Shown in pieces: positions 16,861-25,468 of a stretch of DNA of 64,000 bases (its first letter is position 1; each line of letters starts with the position of its first letter). This DNA comes from DASRLE01 sp963825315. GTDB lineage: Bacteria > Verrucomicrobiota > Verrucomicrobiia > Limisphaerales > Palsa-1400. The notes beneath the pieces are model-generated. The model saw nothing but the letters and a program-made list of their open reading frames with translations, searched no databases and was not told where the DNA came from. A program made the translations under genes and the position numbers. The stretch spans positions 186,001-250,000 of the forward strand of contig CAWGST010000002.1 of the NCBI GenBank assembly GCA_963825315.1. Direction: 5' to 3'.

Positions 16861-18302
16861 CGGGCGCCTTTCTTCTTGAGACAATACAAGGTTCGTTGCG
16901 TGCCGGGCAGCGCCAGCGACCTGACGATTTCAAAATGCGCCGCGCAGGCTTCTGCGAAGGCCCTTTCATCCAGCGCCGCGTGCAAATGGCCGCGCCCGCG
17001 CGTCAGCCGGCGGAACATGGCGTCTTGCGGCGCGACGAATTCGATGACCAGCAGCGCCGTGGTTAATTCCGCGGCCAGCCCCAAAATTTCCGTCAGCGGA
17101 ATGCGCTCCGTCACCAGCAAATGATGCAGCAAGGCCAGCATCAACACGCCGTCGAATGCGCCGGTGGCACGGTCAAGAAACGACAGGCATTCCTGATTGC
17201 GCCAGCCGGCCGGCGGAGTGGGACGCGCCAAATTCACCACCAGGGGCAGGATGTTCAATTTCTTTTCGCGCGCGCGCCGCCAGATTTCGCCCACGCAAAC
17301 CGGGTCAAGATCAATCGCCACCACCGCCGCCCCGGCTTGCGCCGCCAGCGCGCTGAAATGGCCGGTGTTGGCGCCCGCGTCCAACACGCGCGCCGGTTTG
17401 AATTCCGCCAGCGCGTCGTTCACGAACTTCTCCTTGGCCGCAAACGCCGGATCATCGTAGCTGTGCGCGGCCATGTAATCCGACCAGGTTGATTTCTTTT
17501 GCGCCGCCGGCCGGAGCGAATTCAGCGCGCGTCCCATTCGATTGAAAACCGACCCGACGATGTAGCGGGCTTTTTCCGTGTCCGCCAGCAGACGCGGCTG
17601 GTAGATGTCCTGATTGTCGGGGCTGGCCCGGCGCGAAAGCCAGGTTGGGATTGAGACGAGCGAAAGTATTCTTGGATGCAATCGCTCCCATGGCCGGCAG
17701 AGGCGGTAAATTTCCTCCGGCTCAAGTCCATCGCGGTGCGTGGTGAAAACATCCGCCAACGGGATGCCCCATCGCCGATTGGCCAGCAGGGGCAGGAGAA
17801 ACGAGCGGATAAATTGCGCGCAGGGTTTCCACAGCGGATCGCCCGGATTGCGCCGCTCGAAGGAGAGCGCGTCAATGAAGACCGGCTCGCTGCCGCGAAA
17901 TAAAACGTTGTGGGGCGTCGCGTCCTTCAGCCCGTAATCCTCGGCCAGCACGGCGCGGCCAAGGTCGAGCGTCAGCCGCCCTGCCTCCCACAGCATTTCC
18001 GGGGGCCATTCCTGCGGGTAACTTGGAAACAGTATGCGCTCATGCTCGAAAATCGCGGCGTTCGGCCGCGCGGCCATGATTGATTCCAGCGCGGTTGATG
18101 CATAAAGCCCGGCGATTTCAACTTCGTCAAGGCGGCGGGTGGAGACGAGTTGTTTTTTCGCCAGGTAGTCGTGCGCGGCGCGCGTTTTCAGGAAGCCGTC
18201 AAATTCAGCCACGTTTTCCGCGCCGACCAAGCGCACCACACCCCGCTCGAAAACACAACAGCATCCCATCGGGTCGCGAAACGATGGCGCAGATTGGGGC
18301 AT
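16857..18302 (-). CDS. kinase-like/SAM-dependent methyltransferase fusion protein
   Basis: 481 residues with two parts. The N-terminal 250 residues contain LAEDYGLKDATPHNVLFRG and PVFIDALSFE, resembling the catalytic and metal loops of aminoglycoside-phosphotransferase-like kinases. The C-terminal part is a class I methyltransferase with VLDAGANTGHFSALAAQAG (SAM motif I), VVAIDLDP (motif II acidic residue) and MLALLHHLLV. Both methyl and phosphate transfer are therefore possible, but whether the kinase-like part is active cannot be judged. ATG 18302 overlaps the stop of the small membrane protein by one base, and its own stop overlaps the next start. The operon context suggests work on an envelope glycan or lipid head group. 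Confidence 0.75.
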   Translation of the reverse strand: MPQSAPSFRDPMGCCCVFERGVVRLVGAENVAEFDGFLKTRAAHDYLAKKQLVSTRRLDEVEIAGLYASTALESIMAARPNAAIFEHERILFPSYPQEWPPEMLWEAGRLTLDLGRAVLAEDYGLKDATPHNVLFRGSEPVFIDALSFERRNPGDPLWKPCAQFIRSFLLPLLANRRWGIPLADVFTTHRDGLEPEEIYRLCRPWERLHPRILSLVSIPTWLSRRASPDNQDIYQPRLLADTEKARYIVGSVFNRMGRALNSLRPAAQKKSTWSDYMAAHSYDDPAFAAKEKFVNDALAEFKPARVLDAGANTGHFSALAAQAGAAVVAIDLDPVCVGEIWRRAREKKLNILPLVVNLARPTPPAGWRNQECLSFLDRATGAFDGVLMLALLHHLLVTERIPLTEILGLAAELTTALLVIEFVAPQDAMFRRLTRGRGHLHAALDERAFAEACAAHFEIVRSLALPGTQRTLYCLKKKGAR

Positions 18303-18514
18303 TACAAATGGTCCGCCTCCATTTTGCTCTTATTCACAGGAACGTCAACGTCAGAATTGCTGGATTTCTCTCCTGACCGAAAAACTTTGCCCATTAACCG
18401 GCCAATCCACTTGCGCGTTCTCCGCAGGTAGAACAACAGGCCGACAAAGATTCCGATGATCGACTGCCAGATCAGCGCGCCCACGCCCGGATCAATATAC
18501 GCCAAAATATGCAT
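18302..18514 (-). CDS. small membrane protein with YIDPG motif
   Basis: A 70-residue protein starting MHILAYIDPGVGALIWQSII, then one transmembrane helix and a basic, polar tail. Small proteins with a YIDPG(T/S)GS-like start occur next to methyltransferase and sulfatase-like genes in other bacteria, as far as I recall. ATG 18514 is preferred over GTG 18517. It overlaps the next gene (TAATG) and is the first gene of the operon. It may anchor or assemble the other products at the membrane. Function not established. Confidence 0.75.
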   Translation of the reverse strand: MHILAYIDPGVGALIWQSIIGIFVGLLFYLRRTRKWIGRLMGKVFRSGEKSSNSDVDVPVNKSKMEADHL

Positions 18515-18618
18515 CACTTCTTGAGAATGTAGGGGAAAACCTTAACAAAAGAAAGAGAAAAATGCAAAAAGTTGCCAAAAAGTTGCTCATTTGCCATAAA
18601 CCGGCGGCCGGACCGCTC

Positions 18619-20463
18619 TCAAGATGAGGCCGATTCGTCCGTTTCCAGGAAGCCGGAGAGCTGCCGGATGCGGGTGGGGTGGCGCATTTTGCGCAAAGCT
18701 TTGGCTTCGATTTGGCGAATGCGCTCGCGGGTGACCTTGAACTGCTTGCCAACTTCTTCCAGCGTCCGCGAATAGCCGTCTCCCAGCCCAAAGCGCAGTT
18801 CCAACACTTTCCGCTCGCGTTCCGTCAGGCTGGCCAACACGTCGCCCAATTTGTCTTTGAGCAAACTATAACTGGTCATTTCAGACGGGTTTTCAGCCGC
18901 CTTGTCTTCGATGAAGTCGCCAAAATTGGTGTCTTCGCTGTCGCCGACCGGGGATTGCAGGGAGATGGGCTGCTGGGCCATCTTCAAGACAGCGCGCACG
19001 CGCTCGACGGGCATTTGCAATTCATCGGCAATTTCTTCCGGGGAGGGTTCGCGTCCGAAATCCTGGATCAATTGCTTTTGCACGCGCATCAACTTGTTGA
19101 TGGTTTCGATCATATGCACGGGAATGCGGATGGTGCGGGCCTGATCGGCGATGGAACGGGTGATGGCCTGGCGAATCCACCAGGTGGCATAGGTGGAGAA
19201 TTTGTAGCCGCGGCGATATTCGAATTTTTCCACCGCTTTCATCAAGCCCATGTTGCCCTCCTGGATCAAATCGAGAAAGGAGAGGCCGCGGTTGGTGTAT
19301 TTTTTGGCGATGGAGATGACCAGGCGGAGGTTGGCCTCGACCATTTCCGTTTTGGCCTGAATGGCTTTTCTGGCGAAATGCTGCAATTCCACATAGGCCT
19401 TGAGATAGGCCGCGCAGGGCATGCGGACGAATTCCTCCAGGGCCTTGATCTTTCTCTGCTCGATCTGAAAGACTTGCTGCTGCTGGGCCGACTTGCGCTG
19501 CCCGTCGAGTTCGGCGATGGAGTGGAGGCTCAACTGCATTTTGTCATGTATATTGTCCGCGACCAGCGCCATTTCCTCGATCACTTTGTGCTTGAAATAA
19601 AACCGGTTGAAAGAGCGCTGCAGTTTGTCGTCCAGCTTCTTGAAGGCGCGGGCCAGTCTTGCGCCCGAGGACGGCTTGTCCGCCAGGGCGCATTGCCAGG
19701 AGGCGTATTGGTCGTCCACCTGCTGGTCCAGCGCGCGGACGTGTTTGAGCAGTTTGCGCAAATTCTTCAAATGGTTCTCCCGCCCCTCGACCTTATTGTC
19801 AATAATGACCCGGTCAAAGCGTTCCTTGGGCGGCTCGGAAATGAGTTTTTCGGCCAGGGCGATGTGCTCCTTGCCGGCGAAGCCGAAGCTGTAAATAATG
19901 CGTTTGACCTGGTTCTCCGCCTCTTCGATGCGCTTGGAGATTTCGACCTCCTGCTCGCGTGTCAGCAAAGGGACCTGGCCCATTTGTTTGAGGTACATCC
20001 GCACCGGGTCATCCAGGATGTCCAAACGCACCTTGTCTTCGTCTTCGTCCGGTTCCGGTTGCTTGACACGATCCACCTCGGCCTGGTCAACGATCTCGAC
20101 CTCCAGGATGCGCAACTTGCTGTAAAGATCATCCAATTCCTCGGGTGAAACGACCGCATCGGGCAGGGCGTCGTTGATGTCCGTGTAAGTCAGGTAGCCT
20201 TGCTCCTGCGCCAGGCGAACCAGTTCCTTGACTTTCTCGGCCAGGTCCATCCCGGAACCTTTGAACGGCCGGTGGCCATCCGACGGCGCAACCTCCAGCC
20301 TGGCCTTGGACCTGGCCTTGCCGTCCCGGCCCGCCGTGGCCGCGGCTTTGCGCGGCGGGGACGAATCGGACGGGCCGGCTTTTTCGCGGTCCGTTGAGAA
20401 GAAGGCCCGACCTTCCTGGCCGCAGACTTCGCAGGTGGTTTCACCATAGTTTTTTGACGGCAA
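18619..20463 (-). CDS. rpoD: primary RNA polymerase sigma factor RpoD/SigA
   Basis: 614 residues. Region 1.1 starts at about residue 72 (MDLAEKVKELVRLAQEQGYL), region 1.2 is DPVRMYLKQMGQVPLLTREQ, and a non-conserved insert of about 180 residues follows. Region 2 contains NLRLVISIAKKYTNRGLSF, FSTYATWWIRQAI and TIRIPVHM. Region 4.2 (about residues 548-600) contains LEEVGKQFKVTRERIRQIE. It therefore recognises standard -35/-10 promoters as the housekeeping sigma. The 71 residues before region 1.1 are unusual: CEVCGQ, a Lys/Arg-rich stretch and low complexity. An internal ATG at 20250 would remove them, so the true start is uncertain. Confidence 0.95.
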   Translation of the reverse strand: MPSKNYGETTCEVCGQEGRAFFSTDREKAGPSDSSPPRKAAATAGRDGKARSKARLEVAPSDGHRPFKGSGMDLAEKVKELVRLAQEQGYLTYTDINDALPDAVVSPEELDDLYSKLRILEVEIVDQAEVDRVKQPEPDEDEDKVRLDILDDPVRMYLKQMGQVPLLTREQEVEISKRIEEAENQVKRIIYSFGFAGKEHIALAEKLISEPPKERFDRVIIDNKVEGRENHLKNLRKLLKHVRALDQQVDDQYASWQCALADKPSSGARLARAFKKLDDKLQRSFNRFYFKHKVIEEMALVADNIHDKMQLSLHSIAELDGQRKSAQQQQVFQIEQRKIKALEEFVRMPCAAYLKAYVELQHFARKAIQAKTEMVEANLRLVISIAKKYTNRGLSFLDLIQEGNMGLMKAVEKFEYRRGYKFSTYATWWIRQAITRSIADQARTIRIPVHMIETINKLMRVQKQLIQDFGREPSPEEIADELQMPVERVRAVLKMAQQPISLQSPVGDSEDTNFGDFIEDKAAENPSEMTSYSLLKDKLGDVLASLTERERKVLELRFGLGDGYSRTLEEVGKQFKVTRERIRQIEAKALRKMRHPTRIRQLSGFLETDESASS

Positions 20464-20488
20464 CGCTCACATTACAAAAATGGCCGAC

Positions 20489-20518
20489 AATATGGTAAGC
20501 CGCCGCCTCATTCGTCAA
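20489..20518 (-). promoter_or_regulatory. candidate rpoD promoter
   Basis: On the minus strand TTGACG (20513-20518) is followed after 18 bases by CATATT (20489-20494), 26 bases before the longer rpoD start. It is the best -35/-10 match in the 150-base gap after the xanthine dehydrogenase gene. This position supports transcription that could serve either rpoD start codon. Confidence 0.4.
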
Positions 20519-20613
20519 GGTGTTTAGCCAAAGATTCATGGATTAAATTAAAACTTTTCGGGATGGGTTGGCATAGGGAATGCGTGCATTCATGGGACGT
20601 ATTCGCAACAAGG

Positions 20614-23600
20614 TTAGGCTGGGCGCGCTGCGCGCTGCTGAATGGCCGTCCAGATGGCCTCGGATGTGGCCGGGACAGCCAGCGGAGTTTGACCGTTGGG
20701 CGGGCCAAAGGCCGCCACCGCGTCGCGAATGGCTTCGCGCACGGAGATGGCCAGCATCAAGGGCGGTTCTCCCACCGCCTTGCTGCCATAAACCACGCCC
20801 TTCTGCGCCGCGTTTTTCAGCAGTGTGACGTTGAACACGGGCGGCGTGTCGCCGATGGATGGGATCTTATAAGTGTCAGGACAATGAGTCAGCAGCCGGC
20901 CCTCCTTGTCCCAGAGCAGTTCCTCGCCTGTCAACCATCCCATGCCCTGCGCAAATCCGCCCTCGACCTGCCCGGCGCTGATGCCTTCGTTGATCGCCGC
21001 GCCGGCGTCGTGCAAAATGTCCACGCGCAGCACGCGCTGCATCCCGGTGAAACCATCCACCTCCACTTCCGCCACCGCCGCGCCGCAGGCAAAGTAGTGG
21101 AAGGGTTTGCCGCGGCCCGCCACGCGGTCCCAGTGGATGCCGGGAGTGGCGTAAAAACCCGTTGCCGATAAACTCACCCGCTCCTGCCAGGCCCGCCGAA
21201 TAACATCCGCCAACGGCAGCCTGGGTGCCTCTTTCCCGCGCATGAGAATCTCGCCATCGGCAAACAACAAATCTCCCGGCGCGGCGTTCTGCCGGAACTT
21301 TTCCTGGAAGAGCGCCACGGCCAGCGGCAGCAAACGCGCGCGCAAGGTTTCACAGGCGTTTTTGACGGCGGCGCCGTTGACGTCGGTGCCGACGGAGGCG
21401 GCGGTGGCGGAGGTGTTGGGCACTTTATCGGTGCTGGTGGGCATGATGCGAATGTCATTCGACTTGACACCCAGTTCCCGCGCGGCAATGGCCAGAATGT
21501 TGGTATGCAGCCCCTGTCCCATTTCAGCGCCGCCGTGGTTGACCTGCGCCGAGCCGTCCAGGTAAAGCAAGACAAACGCGCCCGCCTGGTTGAGATGGGT
21601 CACGGTAAAGCTGATGCCGAATTTCAACGGCGTCATGGCCAGCCCGCGTTTGGCGCGGGGATGCGCCTGGTTCCACGCGGCGATTTCCCTGCGCCGGCGC
21701 TCCCAACCGCTCGTCTCCTTCAACTCCCGCCAGATCATTTCGATGCGGTTGTCTCCGACGGGCTGGCCGTAATGGGTGGTGTTGGTCTCGCCGCTGCCGT
21801 GGTAGAGATTGCGTTCGCGCACCACTTCCGGCGGCAGCCCCGTCTGGCGGGCGACGCGGTCAATGATTTCCTCGATGATGACCATGCCCTGGGGGCCGCC
21901 GAAGCCGCGCATGGCGGTGTTGGAGGAAAGGTTCGTTTTGGCCACCTGGCCGCGGAACTCCACCGCCGGAATGTAATAACAATTGTCAAGATGAAACAAG
22001 GCGCGGTCCGTCACGGCCTGCGAGAGGTCGCGCGACCAGCCGCCGTTGCTCCAGAGGTGGATTTTGGCCGCCAGCAACCGCCCGTCGCTGTCAAAACCAA
22101 TGTTGAACCGGGCCAGGAACGGATGGCGGTGGCCGGTCAGCATCATGTCCAGGTCGCGGTTCCAATGGACGCGGACGGGCCGGCCTGTTTTCCAGGCGGC
22201 CAGCGCGGCGAGAGCGGCGGGCGCGGCGGCTTGCGTCTCCTTGCCGCCGAAACCGCCGCCCATGCGCGGCACTTGCACCACCACATTGCAGGCCGGCACG
22301 CGCAAGACATGCGCGATCACATGCTGCACCTCCGTCGGATGTTGCGTCGCGGACGTCACATGCAGGGAGCCATCCTCGCCGGACGCCGCCCAGGCGGCCT
22401 GCATCTCGAGATAGAAATGTTCCTGGCCGCCCAATTCCAACTCCCCTTGCAATGTCCGCGGCGATTGCGCCAGCGCCTTTTCCACGTCTCCCCGGCGGAT
22501 AAAATTCGGTTCGTTGTGAAAGCTGCCCGAGGCCAGGGCCTCGCGCAGGGTCAAAACAGGGGGCAGCGGTTCATAGTCAACAATGACTTTTGCGGCGGCG
22601 GCGCGGCAGGCTTCCTGCGATTCGCCCGCAACCAGCGCGATGATCTGGCCGTGAAACGAAACCTCCTTGTCCGCCAGCAAAATCTCGTCCTTGTGCAGCG
22701 CGCCAACGTCGTTGAGGCCCGGCACGTCCTCGGCCAGCAGCACGGCGTGAATGCCCGGCATCCGCCGCGCCGCGGCGGCGTCGCGCTTGAGAATCCTGGC
22801 CCGCGCATGGGGCGAGCAAACCGGCCAGACTTCCAGGCCGCCTTTGTCCGCTGCCTGGTCGTCTGTGTATTCGGCCCCGCCGGTGACATGCAGATGGGCG
22901 CTTTCGTGGGGGAGGGATGCGGGGCGGGACAAGTCAGACAAGCCGGACGAGTCGGATGAATCGGACGCGGCAGGCTCTGCGAAGAATTTTTCGAGCAGGG
23001 CGGGCACCAGGCCGCTGCGGTAGGCGGCGCTGCCACGCACGTCCGTGATGGGCGCGAACTCGGCCCGCAAGACCGGCAGAACAGCTTGAATGGTCTCCGC
23101 ACTCCATGACTTGCCGAGCAGCGCCCGCTCGGTGGCCCGCGCGCGGCTCGAGGTGGCCGCAACGCCCCCATAGGCCAGCCGGACGTGCCGCACGATGCCC
23201 TCGCGGTCGAGATCGACCGTGAAACACGCGGCCACGGTGCTGATGTCCATTTCGCGCCGCTTGGAGACTTTGAACCAGGCGCACTTGCGCGCGAGGCCGG
23301 ACGCGGATGGGCCGCGCGGCAGGAGAATGGTTTTCAGAACTTCCCCCGGTCGCAACGCCGTCTGGCGATAGGCGATGAAGAATTGATCGATCGGCAGCGT
23401 GCGCTCGCCTTCGACCGCAGCCAGCACCACGCTGGCGTCCAGCGCCAGCAAAACCGGCGCGCTGTCGCCAATGGGCGAGGCGGTGGCGAGATTGCCGCCC
23501 ATGGTGGCCCGATTGCGGATTTGTCGTGAACCGAAAACGCGCAGCATATCGCCCAGGGCCGGATATTCCGCCGCCAGCTTTTCCTCGATCTGCGTGAGAG

Positions 23601-24381
23601 TGGCCGCCGCGCCGATGCGCCAGTGCGAGTCGCTGCATGTAATTTCCCGCAACTCCGTCACCGCTTCCACGGAAATCAGGATGGGCAATCGCCTGAATTT
23701 TTTGGTGATTTCCAGGCCCACTTCCGTCGCGCCCGCGATCAACCGGCCTTGTGGATATTGCCGCAGCAAATCAAGCAATTGCGCGAGGCTGGTCGGGCGC
23801 AGAAATTTTTCCCCGGCAAAGTCGTAGGCGACTTCGCGGGCGGGCGGCGGAGGCTGGTTCAAGCGGGCGGCGAAGGGGTCGCCTTCGTCGCGCCGTTCCT
23901 GAAAGGCCTCGAGGGCGGCGTCAAGAATAGGACGGTAGCCGGTGCAACGACAGAGGTTGCCGCAGAGTTGGTCGTCGATTTCATGGCGGGCGCGGAGATT
24001 GCCGCGGTAGTAGCCCTCGAAGAGGGAGAGAACGAAACCGGGCGTGCAATAGCCGCATTGCGAGCCGTGATGCCCGACCATTTTCTTCTGGACGGGATGC
24101 AGCCCGCGCGGGCCGGCCACGCCTTCCACCGTGACGATTTCGCGCCCGTCCAGCAGGCAGAGCGGAACCAGACAACTGTTGATCGCCCGCCAGGCGGCAC
24201 GGCCCCCGGCATCGCGGTCGAGGACGGCCACCGAGCAGGCGCCGCAATCCCCTTCCGCACAACCTTCCTTGGAACCGGTCAAGCCGTCACGCCGCAAATA
24301 TTCCAGCAGCGTGAGGTTGATGGGGCAATCGGCGAGTTGAACGGGCCGGCCATTGAGAACAAATTGGATGGCGGCATTCAT
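20614..24381 (-). CDS. xdh: xanthine dehydrogenase, single-chain (Fe-S, FAD and molybdenum domains)
   Basis: 1255 residues, oxidising hypoxanthine and xanthine to urate. Residues 1-165 hold two [2Fe-2S] clusters (CAEGDCGAC, CGYCTPGF, LCGNLCRCTGY). Residues about 200-460 are the FAD domain (RLIAGATEVGLE, TMGGNLATASPIGD). Residues about 495-1255 bind molybdopterin (MGGGFGGKET, NTAMRGFGGPQG, GGAEMGQGLH) with the catalytic Glu in VGEPPLMLAISVREA. Most bacteria split these into XdhA and XdhB; here they are fused as in eukaryotes. The linker (about residues 472-485) is SDSSDSSGLSDLS, encoded by a 9-bp DNA repeat. ATG 24381 overlaps the xdhC stop (ATGA); the longer upstream frame is non-protein-like. 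Confidence 0.93.
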   Translation of the reverse strand: MNAAIQFVLNGRPVQLADCPINLTLLEYLRRDGLTGSKEGCAEGDCGACSVAVLDRDAGGRAAWRAINSCLVPLCLLDGREIVTVEGVAGPRGLHPVQKKMVGHHGSQCGYCTPGFVLSLFEGYYRGNLRARHEIDDQLCGNLCRCTGYRPILDAALEAFQERRDEGDPFAARLNQPPPPAREVAYDFAGEKFLRPTSLAQLLDLLRQYPQGRLIAGATEVGLEITKKFRRLPILISVEAVTELREITCSDSHWRIGAAATLTQIEEKLAAEYPALGDMLRVFGSRQIRNRATMGGNLATASPIGDSAPVLLALDASVVLAAVEGERTLPIDQFFIAYRQTALRPGEVLKTILLPRGPSASGLARKCAWFKVSKRREMDISTVAACFTVDLDREGIVRHVRLAYGGVAATSSRARATERALLGKSWSAETIQAVLPVLRAEFAPITDVRGSAAYRSGLVPALLEKFFAEPAASDSSDSSGLSDLSRPASLPHESAHLHVTGGAEYTDDQAADKGGLEVWPVCSPHARARILKRDAAAARRMPGIHAVLLAEDVPGLNDVGALHKDEILLADKEVSFHGQIIALVAGESQEACRAAAAKVIVDYEPLPPVLTLREALASGSFHNEPNFIRRGDVEKALAQSPRTLQGELELGGQEHFYLEMQAAWAASGEDGSLHVTSATQHPTEVQHVIAHVLRVPACNVVVQVPRMGGGFGGKETQAAAPAALAALAAWKTGRPVRVHWNRDLDMMLTGHRHPFLARFNIGFDSDGRLLAAKIHLWSNGGWSRDLSQAVTDRALFHLDNCYYIPAVEFRGQVAKTNLSSNTAMRGFGGPQGMVIIEEIIDRVARQTGLPPEVVRERNLYHGSGETNTTHYGQPVGDNRIEMIWRELKETSGWERRRREIAAWNQAHPRAKRGLAMTPLKFGISFTVTHLNQAGAFVLLYLDGSAQVNHGGAEMGQGLHTNILAIAARELGVKSNDIRIMPTSTDKVPNTSATAASVGTDVNGAAVKNACETLRARLLPLAVALFQEKFRQNAAPGDLLFADGEILMRGKEAPRLPLADVIRRAWQERVSLSATGFYATPGIHWDRVAGRGKPFHYFACGAAVAEVEVDGFTGMQRVLRVDILHDAGAAINEGISAGQVEGGFAQGMGWLTGEELLWDKEGRLLTHCPDTYKIPSIGDTPPVFNVTLLKNAAQKGVVYGSKAVGEPPLMLAISVREAIRDAVAAFGPPNGQTPLAVPATSEAIWTAIQQRAARPA
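22928..22966. repeat. in-frame 9-bp GTCnGAC-type repeats inside xdh
   Basis: Four to five tandem 9-base units ending in GAC or GAT (AAGTCAGAC, AAGCCGGAC, GAGTCGGAT, GAATCGGAC) fall exactly in the linker between the FAD and molybdenum domains. The unit length is a multiple of three, so the frame is kept. Same family as 2844-2881. Confidence 0.7.
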
Positions 24382-25346
24382 GAGGCGCGCAGGGGCGGTT
24401 CGGCGGGGCGCGGGGCGGCGATGGATTTTCCGGCAAAATATTCCGCCCGTTTTTCGACGTATTGGGCCAGGATGCTCACGGCAATTTCGTGGACGCTGAC
24501 CGCACCGATGGGCAGGCCGACCGGACAGGCCAGCCTGGCCAGCTCTTGCGCGGTGGCCACCTTTCTCTTGATGAATCCCTCGCGGATGATGCGCGCCTTG
24601 CGTCCGCTGCCGATCATCCCCAGGAAAAGAAACGGCCGGTGAATCCATTCGGCCAGCACGTTGGCATCGTGCTGATGGCCGCGGGTGACAATCAGCCCCA
24701 GGGCCGGTTGCGGCGGAAAAGGCGTTTCCAGCAACTCGCCCCAATTACCCACGCGCAGATGAGTGCCCGCCGGGAAATAATCGTAATTGGCCAGTTCGGG
24801 GCGGTCGTCGAACACTGTCACATCGAAATCCAGCGTCAAGGCCAGCGGAGCAACCGCCTGCGCGATATGGCCCGAGCCGGCCATCCACAAAGCCAGCGGC
24901 GGAGAGACCGTTTCCTGGTAGAGCCAGCCGCCCGTGGCTTTGTCGTCGAACCAAGCGATGGAAAAATCGTCGCGCACACCCCAGGTTCGCACCTGATCGC
25001 GTTGGGCCAGGGCGGACCAGATGGGCAGCGCATCGGCGGCGCGCGGCAAAATCAGTCCGCGGACCGTTCCGCCGCAGATCAATCCGTCATCCCAGCCGAA
25101 GTCGTGATCGAGCGTCAATTCGAAAGTGGCCGGCTGGCCCGAAACGATGGCCTGCCGCGCGCGGCGGCGAATTTCCGCCTCCAGACAACCGCCGCCCAGA
25201 GTGCCGACCATGCGGTCATCCGGCAAAAACAAGGCCTTGGCCCCCTGCTTCTGCGGACTGGAGCCTTTGACCCCGGAGATGACGCCAAGGGCCAGGCGCG
25301 GATTGCGCCGCAACTCAAGGACAACTTGTTCGTAAAAATGAGCCAT
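24378..25346 (-). CDS. xdhC: XdhC-family molybdenum cofactor insertion protein
   Basis: 322 residues from ATG 25346. The N-terminal XdhC domain shows GVISGVKGSSPQKQGAKALF and GTLGGGCLEAEI, and the C-terminal Rossmann-like domain has LWMAGSGHIAQAVAPLA, TVFDDRPELANYDYFP and GMIGSGRKARIIREGF. XdhC binds the molybdenum cofactor, helps sulfuration and loads it into xanthine dehydrogenase. It directly precedes xdh with an ATGA overlap, fitting co-translation of chaperone and client. A longer start at 25394 exists but adds residues not typical of the family. Confidence 0.92.
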   Translation of the reverse strand: MAHFYEQVVLELRRNPRLALGVISGVKGSSPQKQGAKALFLPDDRMVGTLGGGCLEAEIRRRARQAIVSGQPATFELTLDHDFGWDDGLICGGTVRGLILPRAADALPIWSALAQRDQVRTWGVRDDFSIAWFDDKATGGWLYQETVSPPLALWMAGSGHIAQAVAPLALTLDFDVTVFDDRPELANYDYFPAGTHLRVGNWGELLETPFPPQPALGLIVTRGHQHDANVLAEWIHRPFLFLGMIGSGRKARIIREGFIKRKVATAQELARLACPVGLPIGAVSVHEIAVSILAQYVEKRAEYFAGKSIAAPRPAEPPLRAS

Positions 25347-25468
25347 GCACGGGCCGTTCGGCTGGAGGGCAGCATACACTTGGACGCGGCGCAAATCACT
25401 TAAAATCGACAGCCATTCGCCCCCACTTTATTCTCCCCATTTCATCTTCCTTTAGCGAAACTTAAAAC

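Noticed and set aside
18679..20148. Plus-strand frame of nearly 490 codons over rpoD
   Set aside because: Antisense shadow of a highly conserved sigma factor.
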